The notes below the pieces were generated by a model. The model had not been told where the DNA came from and did no database searches. It saw only the letters and a program-made list of their open reading frames with translations. A stretch of 64,000 nt of DNA from Dermatemys mawii (taxonomy: Eukaryota > Chordata > Testudines > Dermatemydidae): assembly GCA_007922305.1 (NCBI GenBank), contig ML677351.1, positions 12,570,493-12,634,492 on the forward strand, given 5' to 3'. Position numbers and translations under genes: made by a program. Below are positions 54,333-64,000 of the stretch, piece after piece (positions within the stretch are counted from its first letter, which is position 1; the number at the start of each line of letters is the position of its first letter).

Positions 54333-54460
54333 TCCCACAAAAGGAGAAGAGCAAAGAAACACCTTCCCCTATTTTCTAATAAAATATATCCTTATTGGTT
54401 ACCAGCAGTCAAACTCTATTCCAGTTCTCTTCACTTGCATATATACATAAACAAGGGCTC
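54333..54460 (-). promoter_or_regulatory. POU1F1: Predicted POU1F1 promoter: TATA-like box and PIT-1/octamer-like site
   Basis: Read on the minus strand, an AT-rich box GGATATATTTTATTAG lies at about 54377-54392, 45-60 bases before the start codon, giving a transcription start near 54355. A CCAAT string is directly upstream (54394-54398). At 54433-54450 the minus strand reads TTATGTATATATGCAAGTGA, close to the PIT-1/octamer consensus (TATNCA, ATGCAA). Mammalian PIT1 genes have an autoregulatory PIT-1 site at a similar distance. The function is inferred. Confidence 0.6.
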
Positions 54461-55743
54461 CAGAGCACAGGGAGGTCGTGTGCAGGTATTTATACAACTA
54501 GGAAATCCCTTTATCCATGTTAATGTTCTTTTCCCAGCAGTACTGTTGTATCAGCCTAGAGCCTCCTTCCTTCCCACCCAAACATAATAGATGCCCAATT
54601 AATGGGGGGAGAAGAGGGAAACCAGAGACTTGATTTGACAGATACTTTAAATCAGGCCTTTTGTGAAAGAACAGTAATCAGGGGGAAAAAAAGGTGACTC
54701 CAAAGTCTGTAGAGGTGAGGCAGGTACGGTTAATACTAGATAGCTTTCCATAGCTAACACCTGCTCCAAAAATCTCACCCGGGAATTGTTTTGATGGCTA
54801 CTTGGCAGAGAAATCAAATGAAAGTCTATGAAAGAATGTATAGAGAAATTAATCTAAATTAATCTAATGCCAAGAACTTGCACGAATGTCAGTTGACTCA
54901 TCACATTTGTCTAAATCAGTGCTATAACCTTAGAATGAATACATCTAGTGAAGAGGCTCTGAACTTTACATAAGTAAGCATAAACTGCTAAATGTTTATC
55001 TACGCTAATTTATGTCCGCTCTTGAAAATCTGTGTACACAATATTTTAAGATACTGAAAGAAAACAACAAATACTAGAAATTTAAGCACTCATACATGTA
55101 TTATTATTGTTATTATTTATTTGTACTATCATAGCGCCTATAAAGCCCTAGTCAAGGACCTGGCCCCCATTGTGCTAGGCTCTGTACAAAAACAGAACAA
55201 AAAGATGACCTTTGCCCCAACAATTGTCTTTGCAATCTAAGTGTTCATTAGCATGAAACTGGGATGGCCACATTACTCAGGAGTAGTAAATCCCCCAGGG
55301 AGTTCAGCAGACCATCCCAGAAAAAGTGTGGAGAAAATCCTTATAACATATCACACAAGCCTATATTCTGTAAATACCACATTTTTATAGAAGACACTGA
55401 AACCAATGCAGCTATGCGGAGTGCCCTAATCCAATAGTACAGGGCTCAGATATGCATCAAAATGTCTTTTAAAAAAATCATTTAACGTAGCTTTGTGGCA
55501 TCTTAAAATGCCATGTCTTAAAAGACTGTTCCCTTAAACTCCTCTAGGGGTGGAATAAGCAAGTGTTGGGTCCCACTGGGAAGCTAGTAATCACCTCTGT
55601 ATTTTTGAAGAGATGATATGTAACTTTGACTTCAGGAAGTTTTTAATTTTTAAAAACACATGGATAATCTTTGTTTGGTTCACCTGAAAAGAGAGATATG
55701 GGTGGGGCAGATCTTTCATATTGTTTTTATATGTGTTATGTAA
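54461..55743. other. POU1F1 upstream region
   Basis: Upstream flank of POU1F1 up to the 2.5-kb transposon. An antisense L2-type tail occupies 55098-55245. No conserved enhancer can be named from sequence alone. Confidence 0.6.
55098..55245 (-). repeat. Antisense L2-type LINE tail
   Basis: 'attattatttatttgtactatcatagcgcct...cattgtgctaggctctgtacaaaaacag...' is the reverse complement of the tail seen at 9371-9512. Confidence 0.7.
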
Positions 55744-55862
55744 CACTGCTGTAAAGCCAAAATGCTTCTGAAATAAATGTAGTCAAACTTTACTAATTCT
55801 GGGTCACTGAGAACGAAAATGATGCTTCAAATTGTTGATTGGCTCTAGTTTTCAAGATATGC
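55744..55862 (+). repeat. Left terminal inverted repeat of the CACTG transposon
   Basis: Compared with the reverse complement of 58159-58287 it shows CACTG at the outer end, then GCTTC-GA-ATAAA, ...CTGA...ATGA, and TGATTGGCT followed by GTTT-AAGATAT at the inner end. Roughly 60 percent of positions agree by eye with one gap of about 10 bases. Confidence 0.75.
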
Positions 55863-56034
55863 TATTGGGTCAGTATATACGACCCTTGACATGGGAATGG
55901 CAGAGGATAAGTGAGTTATAAAGGGAAGGGATCTCAATTTAAACCAGAAATGACTAAAATACATCTTTGACTGGATCTATGAATAAATCTATGACTGGGT
56001 TTGGACAGTACTTGCTTTTTAGGCAAAACAATGA

Positions 56035-56116
56035 ATGATGCAATCTGAAGCTGGTATTGCGTCATACATGATATGAATTGCATCATGTTATTCCTAGAAG
56101 TCATGGATGATGCAAT
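56035..56116. promoter_or_regulatory. Cluster of four ATGATGCAAT motifs in the transposon leader
   Basis: ATGATGCAAT at 56035-56044 and 56107-56116; inverted ATTGCATCAT at 56077-56086; inverted with one change, ATTGCGTCAT, at 56056-56065. Clustered short subterminal repeats in both orientations are usual transposase-binding sites in CACTA-like elements. TGATGCAAT is also the core of vertebrate ATF4-C/EBP composite elements, so a stress-responsive promoter is possible. Confidence 0.6.
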
Positions 56117-56253
56117 CATAACGAAGCTTACATCACTCTGCTGAACAAATTGCCCTATATCAGCTCTAGAAATCATATAGTGTCGTGCTCTCTTATTTGT
56201 CAGTATTTGATTTTGCAAAGGGACACATTTCTGTTTAGTCAAAGTGAGCAGAG

Positions 56254-57942
56254 ATGCCTCGTACTTGTGTGAACAGTGCAGATAACTTCTGCTATGTTTG
56301 TGGTGAAGTGACTTTTGCATCACAAAAGCGCAGTATAACCACTATGGTTAAGAAAGCCTATCACCTTTATTTTGGCTGCAAAATTGGACATCAGGACAAG
56401 AGGTGGGCCCCACACATATGCTGCAACACTTGTGCAACAAATCTTCGCCAGTGGTTGAACAGGAAAAGGAAATCTATGCCTTTTGCAGTGCCAATGATTT
56501 GGAGAGAGCCAACAGATCATACCAGCAATTGTTACTTCTGCATGGTGCCTCCAGTTGGGAAAGGTGTGTCAAAGAAGAAAAAGTGGACTGTGCATTATCC
56601 AAACATTCCATCAGCTAGACGCCCAATACCCCACGGAGAAGGACTGCCGGTTTCTGATGCACCAGAATCATTCTCACTTGAGTCAGACGAGGAAGAGGAT
56701 GAAACTTCTGGTCCTGAACCATTAATGTCACAGGACCCGCATTTTCTCCCATCCTCCTCCTCTGAACCACACCTCATAACACAAGCTGAACTGAATGACC
56801 TTGTCAGGGATTTGGAACTACCCAAGAGTAAGGCAGAGCTGTTGGGCTCCAGACTAGAGCAGTGGAATCTCCTGGCAGGTGATGTTAGGGTTTCCATGTT
56901 CCGTGACCATCAAAAGGATCTTGTCCCATTCCTCTTCATGGAAGGTTATCTTGTAGCCTGCAACAACATCGATGGTGTGATGGCAGCCCTCAACATCGTT
57001 CACGATCCAGATGAGTGGAGACTCTTCATTGATTCATCGAAGACGAGTCTTAAAGCTGTTTTGCTGCATAATGGCAATGTTTTGCCATCAATTCCAGTTG
57101 GTCATGCAGTCCATATAAAGGAAACCTATGACAACATGAAACAACTTTTGAGGTGCATAAACTATGACCAACATCAGTGGCAGCTTTGTGGAGATTTGAA
57201 GGTTGTTGCTCTCTTGCTTGGTCTGCAGACTGGATACACGAAGTACTGCTGTTTTCTCTGTGAATGGGATAGTCGTGCAAGAGATTCCCACTACATCAAG
57301 AAAGATTGGCCGCTCCGACAGTCATTGGAGCCTGGGAGGAAAAGTGTTCAGCATCCACCACTTGTTGAATCAAGGAAGATTTTGTTACCACCCTTACACA
57401 TCAAGCTGGGTCTGATGAAGAACTTTGTCAAGGCCATTGACAAAACACAAGCAGCTTTCAAGTACCTCCGTGGAAAATTTCCAAGGTTAAGTGAAGCTAA
57501 GATAAAGGAAGGTATCTTTGTTGGTCCTCAGATTCATGATCTTCTTCGAGATGATGCATTTGACCATGCACTGCGTGGCAAGGAAAAGACGGCATGGAAA
57601 GCCTTCCAGTCAGTGGCAATACATTTTCTCAGAAACAACAAGGCAGACAACTACAGGTTGTTGGTGGAAAACCTCCTCAAGGCATACAAAAGCCTTGGTT
57701 GCAACATGTCACTAAAGATACATTTTTTGCACTCTCATCTAGATTTTTTTCCACCGAACTGCGGAGCAGTGAGTGACGAGCACGGCGAGCGATTTCACCA
57801 GGACATTGCAACAATGGAGAAACGCTATCAGGGCAAATGGAGCCCATCAATGCTTGCAGACTATTGCTGGACAGTGACAAGAGATGCTCCATTTAATGAA
57901 TACAAGAGACAAGCCAAGAAGCGCCGAGTAGACACTGAATAG
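56254..57942 (+). CDS. Putative transposase, 562 residues, single exon
   Basis: Uninterrupted frame from ATG 56254 to TAG 57942 inside the CACTG transposon. Residues 1-100 form a Cys-rich region: C13-x2-C16, C42, H54, C56/C57-x2-C60, C93-x2-C96, likely zinc-binding and perhaps DNA-binding. An acidic, Ser-rich linker follows (about 140-170). The central part has FIDSS (Asp260), CGDLK (Asp314), then a CCFLCEWD...H stretch (C333, C336, H346), resembling the C-x2-C...H signature after the second acidic residue in several RNase-H-fold transposases; SDEHGERFHQD (508-517) could supply the last acidic residue (Glu509 or Glu512). The C-terminus is basic (KRQAKKRR), a likely nuclear signal. I have seen similar proteins annotated as uncharacterised in arthropods and other animals, but cannot name the family. 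Catalytic roles are inferred. Confidence 0.75.
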   Translation: MPRTCVNSADNFCYVCGEVTFASQKRSITTMVKKAYHLYFGCKIGHQDKRWAPHICCNTCATNLRQWLNRKRKSMPFAVPMIWREPTDHTSNCYFCMVPPVGKGVSKKKKWTVHYPNIPSARRPIPHGEGLPVSDAPESFSLESDEEEDETSGPEPLMSQDPHFLPSSSSEPHLITQAELNDLVRDLELPKSKAELLGSRLEQWNLLAGDVRVSMFRDHQKDLVPFLFMEGYLVACNNIDGVMAALNIVHDPDEWRLFIDSSKTSLKAVLLHNGNVLPSIPVGHAVHIKETYDNMKQLLRCINYDQHQWQLCGDLKVVALLLGLQTGYTKYCCFLCEWDSRARDSHYIKKDWPLRQSLEPGRKSVQHPPLVESRKILLPPLHIKLGLMKNFVKAIDKTQAAFKYLRGKFPRLSEAKIKEGIFVGPQIHDLLRDDAFDHALRGKEKTAWKAFQSVAIHFLRNNKADNYRLLVENLLKAYKSLGCNMSLKIHFLHSHLDFFPPNCGAVSDEHGERFHQDIATMEKRYQGKWSPSMLADYCWTVTRDAPFNEYKRQAKKRRVDTE

Positions 57943-58158
57943 GACTAAACTATGTACATAATAGTTTTTTGCCTTTTGTTTCATAATACATTTTATTTAT
58001 ATAACCCTTTTGCTGATTTTTGAAGTGTTACATAAACAGGATAGGTGAAATATTATCATGTAAAGCAACCATAAACACATGAAAAGACCTAGGTTTACAA
58101 TTGATGATTAAAACTCTACTATCTACATAATATACATAGACATAAAATGTAAAAACTT

Positions 58159-58287
58159 AAATATCTTAGAAACAGTAGCCAATCAGTTGTTTTAATTGTC
58201 ATATTTGAATTCAGCACATCAAAATACATAATAAATATCGCATTTTATCTCTGAAGCAGACGACTTCTAAAAAATTGTAGACCAGTG
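58159..58287 (-). repeat. Right terminal inverted repeat of the CACTG transposon
   Basis: Partner of 55744-55862. It also contains AATAAA at 58230-58235, a possible polyadenylation signal for the transposon gene, 288 bases after its stop codon. Confidence 0.75.
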
Positions 58288-59366
58288 TAATTTGCCAGGC
58301 TATATTTGTAAGACTGATATTAAGCAAAATAGCCAATCTGTTGAACACTTCAGATTACCCCCTAAAAGTGCCTCTTTCAGGGGAGTAGCTGTAATGATGC
58401 CATTAAGAATTAGAGCACGTACCAGTTCAGAGGAAGGCCACGTGGACAAAAAACCCCAAATTCTCGAAACAAGTTTCATCTGGAGGTATCCATAGTTCAC
58501 TTTTTCTCATAAGTCTATCTTTAGTACTAAGGCATTTCAAAAGAATTATAGCATAAAGGATGATTACTAATGGGATTCAGATAAGGTACGGAGCCGTGCC
58601 CATAACTTCTTAAGTATATATCTAAGCTTAAGTATTACAGTAAATATTAAAATGTTAAGGACAAGTGTTGCAGTATTGTAGGAAACATTTAAATTAAATG
58701 TATTGCCATTTAAGTTTATTCATTCTGGCTGCAGTACAACTTATAATTAGTTAGTGGAGGATTGCCCATTGATTGACAAGTGATGGATCAGGAATTAATG
58801 CGTTTTATTTAGCTGCTTTTTTAAAAAAGAAATTTCCATGATCCACATAGACACAGGATCAGAATATGGTGTGGTAGGAAGCTGAGACAGAAGATAATTT
58901 ACATCCCGCGGACATGGCCTTAATGCTTATAGTGGTGTTAACTGCATCAGGGGGCATCTATCATATGAAAAGTTGTTTTGACGGACTTTTCACTGCTCAG
59001 CGGTGGATGTATAATATCCTGGCACATCAAAACTGTTACCATCAGAGTTAATGAGGCTCTAAAACAATTTGTTGAATAATGGAGAATTTATAAAACATTC
59101 TTTGGTTTTGTAATAATCTAGATGCAATTCTGCTGCTTCTGTTCTCACTGACAGAAGCATTCATTTCAATATTTTATTCAGTAAGCAGAAATTCACTCTA
59201 TGGCCAGAAAAACCTGAATGTTTGGGCTCTGTGGAGATGGGGTGCAAAGAGATGGGGGAGGTGAAATCCATTTCTCCTGACCCAAGTCTTCAATGGCTGT
59301 GACTCTAGCATATGGGCTGGAACAGCAGCCACGATCCCTCCATATCAATGGCCCTTCATCTGGCCC
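58288..59366. other. Gene-free AT-rich stretch
   Basis: Between the CACTG transposon and the CR1 element. I see no gene and no recognisable repeat. Confidence 0.6.
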
Positions 59367-61920
59367 ATAGACTCATAGATACATAGGACTGGAAGGGACG
59401 TCAAAAGGTCATTTAGTCCAGTCCCCTGCACTGAGGCAGGACTAAGTATTATTTAAACCATCCATGACAGATGTTTGTCTAACCTGGTGTTAAAAACCTC
59501 CAGTGGCAGAGATTCCACAATCTACTTAGGTAATTTGTTCTAGTGCTTAACTATCCTTACAATTGGGAAGTTTTTCCTAATATCTAACCTGCAATTTAAG
59601 ACTATTACTTCTGTCTTGTATCAGGGAATAAGAACAACAATTTATCATCCTCATCTTTATAATCACATCCTTGAAGACTATTCTCATGCCCCTCCACCTC
59701 AGTCTTTTCTTCTCCAAACTAAACAAACACAGTGCTTTCAATCTTTCCTCATAGGACATGTTTTCTTGCTTTTTAATCATTTTTGTTGCTCTCCTCCGGA
59801 CTTCCTTCAATTTGTCCTCATCTTTCTTGAAGCGTGGTCCTCAGAACTGGACTTCTATTGTGGTCTTTTCAGTCTTGAATTACTTCTCATATCTTGCTTA
59901 CAACACTCCTGCTAATACTTCCGAGAATGATGTTCACTTTTTTGAAACAGTATTACATTGCTAATTTGTATTTAGTTTGTGATCTACTATAATCCCCAGA
60001 TCTTTTTCTGCACTACCCTTTCCTAGACAATCATTTCATATTGTATTTGTGCAACTGATTATTCCTTCTTAAATATAGTATTTTGCATTTCTTCTTATTA
60101 AATTTCATCCTGTTTATTTCAGGCCATTTCTCCAAGATCATTTTGAATTTAATCCTATCCTCCGAAGTGCTTGCAATCTCTCCCAGCTTGGTATCATCCA
60201 CAAACTTGAGAAGTGTACTCTCTATGATATTATCCAAATCATTGATGAAGATATTGAATGCCACCAGAGACCAAGGACAGATACCTGCAGGACCTCACTA
60301 GATACACCCTTTTCATTAAATTAAGCAGCACTGATGATTACTCTCTCAGAAGGGTTTTCCAATAAGTTGTGCACCCACCTTATAGTAGGTTTATCTAGGC
60401 TATGTTTCCCTAGTTTCATTATGAGAAAGTCATGTGAGACAGTATCAAAAGCCTTATTGAAGTCAAAATATCTCACAATTACTGCTTTTCCACTACCACG
60501 AGATTGGTCTGATCTGATTTGTTCTTGACACATCCACACTGACTGCTACTTAACCACCTTACTATCTCCTAAGTGCTTACAAACTGATTCTTTGATTATT
60601 TGCTTCATTATCTTTCAAGATATTGAAGTTAAGATGACTAGTCTATAATTCTCTGCATTATCTGTATTCCCCTTTTTATAGATAGGTACTATATTTGTCT
60701 TTTTCTAGTCCTCTGGGATCTCTCCTGTCCTCCACAAGTTCTCAAAGATAATTGCTAATGGCTCAAAAATCACTTCAGCCAATTCCTTAAATATTCTAGG
60801 ATGAATTTTATCAGACCCTGCTGACTTGAAGACATTTAACTTATCTAAATAATTCTTATTTTTTCCATATTTTAGCCTCAGATCTCACCCCATTTACACT
60901 GATGTTCACTATCCTATGTTAGTTGTCCAATTACTGCTAAAAATTTTTTTGGTGAAAACTGAAATAAAAAAGGCATTTAATAAACACACCATTGCTGTGT
61001 TTTCTGTTATTGTCTTTCCCTCGTCACTGAGTAATGTGCCTACTTTGTCTTTGATCTTCCTCTTGCTTCTAATGTATTTGTAAAATGTTTTCTTGTTACC
61101 ATTTATGTCCATAGCTAATTTAATCTCGTTTTGTGCCTTAGTCTTTCTAATTTTGTCTTTACATGCTTGTGTTTTTAATTTTTATATACATTCTAATAAA
61201 GAGAGAGAGAGAATTTGATGTAGTTTCTACTTTTTGTATGACTCATTTTTGAGTTTCAGGTCATTGAAGATCTCCTATTTAAGACAGGGTGGTCTGTTGC
61301 TAAACTTCTTATCTTTCTTATGAATTAGGAAAGTTTGCTCTTGTGCCTTAATAAGATCTCTAAAACACTGCCATCTTTCCTGAATTCTTTTTTCCCTTAG
61401 ACTTGCTTCCCCTGCAATCTTAGCTAACAATTCTCTGAGTGAGCTAAAATCTGTCATCTTGAAGTCCATTGTCTTTATTCTGCGGTTTTCCCTCCTACCA
61501 TTCCTTAGAATCATGAACTATCATTTTATGATCACTTTCACCCAACCTGGTTTCCACCTTCAAATTCTCAATCATTTAGTCCCTGTTTGTCAGAATCAAA
61601 TTTAGAACAGTGTCTCCCCCTAGTCATTTTTTCCACCTTCTCTAACAAACAATTATGTCCAGTGCATTCCTACAACTTGTGGGATGATCTGTGCGCTGTT
61701 GTATTATTTTCATAGCAGACGTGGGTAGTTGTAGGTCCCCATTACCACTAAGGCCTGTGCTTTGTTAAAAAATTATCAATAACAAAATTATCCAAACAAA
61801 CAAAACTCACTCACTTCTTCTTCCAGGTTAAAATGTCTATCAGAGACCCCCTACCATGATATCATCCTCATTTTTTATCCAGCCCACAAAGAGACTTACT
61901 CTACTAGCCCTTCATAGGTG
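59367..61920 (-). mobile_element. Long, decayed CR1 LINE, antisense
   Basis: The plus strand starts with the reverse complement of a CR1 3' end ('agactcatagatacataggactggaagggacg') and runs back through coding sequence. On the minus strand, broken frames carry reverse transcriptase motifs: YFDFNKAFDTVSHDFL (about 60430-60480), FINDLD...LLKFVDDTKLG with the catalytic Asp pair at 60193-60198; upstream [15 protein letters not shown] (about 61060) and FKMTDFSSLRELLAKIAGEAS (about 61390-61470). The region 61540-61800 corresponds to the end of the endonuclease domain. Stops and frameshifts throughout show it is dead. The 5' boundary is approximate. Confidence 0.85.
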
Positions 61921-63025
61921 ACCAGGCCTGTGAAGTTCAGAGGATGCACACGCATCCCTTTGTGTCTACTCAGCCAGCCAACATCAAGCAGAGCCCCTAC
62001 GCAGGGCTTGGTGCCTCTTAAGTGGAGGTTCTTGTTCTGGCTCTTTATACCATAAGTGAATTTAATTCTTATAGATCCTATTTTCAGAGCTGCTAAGCAG
62101 CCACTAATGCAACGTATGTCAGTGGGAGCTGCAAGTATTCAGCACCAGTGAAAAATCAAGCATGTAGTAGATTTCAATGTACCTTGAAAGAACAACATTA
62201 AAGAGGTCATGATAATTATTCAAGACTGATGATCTTGGTAGAGCTGAACATTACTAACACCAGATGCTATACAGATGCTGTTTCTATAGTCTCCACTCTA
62301 CAGTTGTGCAATACTGCTTTGGCACAATTTCTGCTATTTATGAATAGCTGCAGAAAATGTAACTCTACTATCTCAGTGAGCTACACGAGGGACATAATTG
62401 GCTTATGTATTTAATTCCACTTTTGGAAAACCTGTGCAGATCCTACCTCATTAAACAATAAATCCATTTGTTTCCTCCAACCTCTTCAAGGTCATAAATT
62501 TAATATTTTGTATTTGTAATATACTCCGTGTAGGAGAAGAGAAAGTAACAGCACTAATGTGGGACTGTGATTTAATTTCACAAGAGATAGAAATGGTGAA
62601 AACCCTTTGCAAGAAGTAGTTCTCAGAGAAATACAGCATCACTGGAATATGTTTTAAAAGAGTGTTTGTGCCAGGAATAATATCTGCAGATGATAATTTG
62701 GAATAATATACTGTCTTAAATCAATACATCTTGGAGGAGAATACAAACAAGATGATCCGATATAGGTGTCTAAAATTATGCTTCCATATCCACACATGGT
62801 TAAGCGGCCTGACTGTCAAAACTTCTGAGCAACCAGCAGCTCCGATTTACTTCAGTGGAACTTCTGAGTGCCTGGCAAACTTGAAAATCAGGCCACTTAT
62901 CTGGGTGCATTAACATGGAGTTGGGGCTTATCTTTAAGTCCAATTTTTTTTTCTGAATGTTCTGAACAGTATGAGCCAAATCCTGCAAGGTGCTAAGAGC
63001 CTCCTGAATTGTACTGATTGTCCTA
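61921..63025. other. Gene-free stretch between two CR1 copies
   Basis: Nothing gene-like. A short piece at about 62795-62900 ('cttctgagcaaccagcagctcc...gaaaatcaggcc') belongs to a dispersed palindromic repeat. Confidence 0.6.
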
Positions 63026-64000
63026 GACTCATAGACTAAGATCAGAAAGTACCATCATGATCATCTAGTTCAGGGATCAGCAACCTTCGGCATGCGGCCC
63101 ACTGGGGAAAACTCCTGGTGGGCCGGGTTGGTTTGTTTACCTGCACGGTCTGCAAGTTCAGCCGATCGCAGCTCCCACTGGCCACAGTTCACCATCCCAG
63201 GCCAATGGGGGCTGCAGGAAGGGTGGCCAGCACATCCCCTGGTCCACGCAGCTTTCTGCAGCCCCCACTGCCCTGGTACAATGAACCACAGTCTGACCTC
63301 CTGCATACTGCAGTCACCAGAACCTCACCCACACTCTCCTGTAATAGGCCCATTATCTCTGGTTGAGTTACTAAAGTCCTCAAATCAAGATTTAAAGACT
63401 TCAGATTATAGAGAATCCACCATTTACTTTTGTTCACACCAGCAAGTGACCCGGGCCCCACACTTCAGAGAAACTCAAAAAAACCCAAAATAAAAGAGTC
63501 TGCCAATCTGACTAGGGGAAAATTCCTTTCTGACCGCACATATTAGTTAGATCCTGAGCATGGGGGCAACACCCTTCAGCCAGACACCTGGGAAGGAACT
63601 CTCTGTTGTAACTCAGAGCCCTCCCCAGCCGTTAGAGATATTTGCTAACAGCAGTCTTTGATGGGCCATATGTCATTGTAGGCAATCTCATTATATCAAC
63701 CCCTTTCAGTCTCGAAATAAGTTAGGTTTTGTTTTACCCCCACTGCTCCCCTTGCATAGCTGTTCTAGAATTTCACTCCCCTGATGGTTAGAAACCTTCA
63801 TCTGGTTTCAAGTCTAAACTTATTGCTAGCCAGTTTATAATCATTTAACCTTGTGCCAGCACTGACTTAACGTAAATAACTCCTCTTCCCGCCCCCCTTT
63901 CCCCGGGTTTATCCCTCTGATGTATTTATAGAGAGCAATCATATCTCCCCTCATCGAAAAGCTCTTTATAACTCAATTGAAATCACTGAGATACACATTT
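63026..64000 (-). mobile_element. CR1 LINE 3' part, antisense, running off the window
   Basis: Starts 'tagactcatagactaagatcagaaagtaccatcatgatcatctagt' (reverse complement of a CR1 3' end), is interrupted at 63072-63292, then continues with 'tctgacctcctgcat' to the window end, where 'ttatccctctgatgtatttatagagagcaatcatatctcccctc' is a segment I know from turtle CR1 copies. Non-coding here. Confidence 0.8.
63072..63292. mobile_element. Truncated hAT-like element inside the CR1
   Basis: Left end CAGGGATCAGCAACCTTCGGCA matches the CAGGGGTNGGCAACC family seen complete at 6582. The middle shows the fold-back 'aggccaatgggggctgcagg...ctgcagcccccactgccctgg'. The right terminus is missing, and CR1 sequence resumes at once. 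Confidence 0.7.

Larger units (their letters stand above)
55744..58287 (+). mobile_element. Apparently intact CACTG-ended DNA transposon with a single transposase-like gene
   Basis: The 2,544-bp element begins CACTGCTGTAAAG and ends, read on the other strand, CACTGGTCTACAA; TAA lies directly outside both ends (55741-55743 and 58288-58290), consistent with a 3-bp target duplication. Imperfect inverted repeats of about 120-130 bp follow (55744-55862 against 58159-58287), sharing blocks such as GCTTC, CTGA and TGATTGGCT. One uninterrupted gene of 562 codons lies inside on the + strand, and a block of short repeated motifs precedes it. CACTR ends and 3-bp duplications recall the CACTA/EnSpm (CMC) superfamily, but I cannot place the protein there with confidence. 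The intact frame suggests recent arrival or selection. Confidence 0.8.

Noticed and set aside
54360..54362. Upstream in-frame ATG adding ten residues to POU1F1
   Set aside because: It lies at or before the predicted transcription start, and the known protein begins MSCQAF.
55934..56323. 129-codon minus-strand open frame overlapping the transposase gene
   Set aside because: It spans the subterminal repeats and the start of the + strand gene; no similarity or good context.

Overview
The window looks like nuclear DNA of a reptile, most likely a turtle. It carries two conserved vertebrate genes, CHMP2B and POU1F1, with ordinary GT-AG introns. They sit in an AT-rich background full of repeats I associate with turtle and other sauropsid genomes: CR1 LINEs, L2-type LINE tails, CORE/MIR-like SINEs, and many short hAT- and Harbinger-like non-autonomous elements. 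The turtle call rests on recognising repeat families without a search, so it is an inference.

Layout. Positions 1-18,100 are intergenic: no gene is recognisable, only repeats (a TIR element at 654, a SINE at 2695, a CR1 tail at 4318, a hAT element at 6582, a fold-back at 8118, an L2 fragment at 8336 and a small TIR element at 10865). A CpG island at about 18,100-18,760 holds the start of CHMP2B (+ strand). Its six coding exons (18497-32553) encode a complete 214-residue ESCRT-III subunit. POU1F1 (PIT-1) lies tail-to-tail on the minus strand. Its six coding exons (54332 down to 37191) encode a 325-residue PIT-1-beta form with an intact POU-specific domain and homeodomain. A TATA-like element and a PIT-1/octamer-like site lie just upstream of exon 1.

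POU1F1 introns contain a decayed DIRS-like tyrosine-recombinase fragment (39330-39750), followed by a nearly perfect 76-bp-arm palindrome (39878-40037), two hAT insertions with exact 8-bp target duplications, SINEs and L2 tails.

The most unusual object is a 2,544-bp element at 55744-58287, about 1.4 kb upstream of POU1F1 exon 1 and divergent from it. It has CACTG...CAGTG ends, long imperfect inverted repeats, TAA on both sides, and one uninterrupted 562-codon gene. The protein has a cysteine-rich N-terminus and motifs compatible with an RNase-H-fold transposase. Its 5' region has four copies, in both orientations, of a 10-bp motif identical or nearly identical to ATF4-C/EBP composite sites. 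Unlike the other autonomous elements here it is not visibly decayed.

From 58,288 to the end there is no cellular gene. A long decayed antisense CR1 (59367 to about 61920) and a second antisense CR1 (63026 to the window end), interrupted by a hAT-like element, fill most of it.
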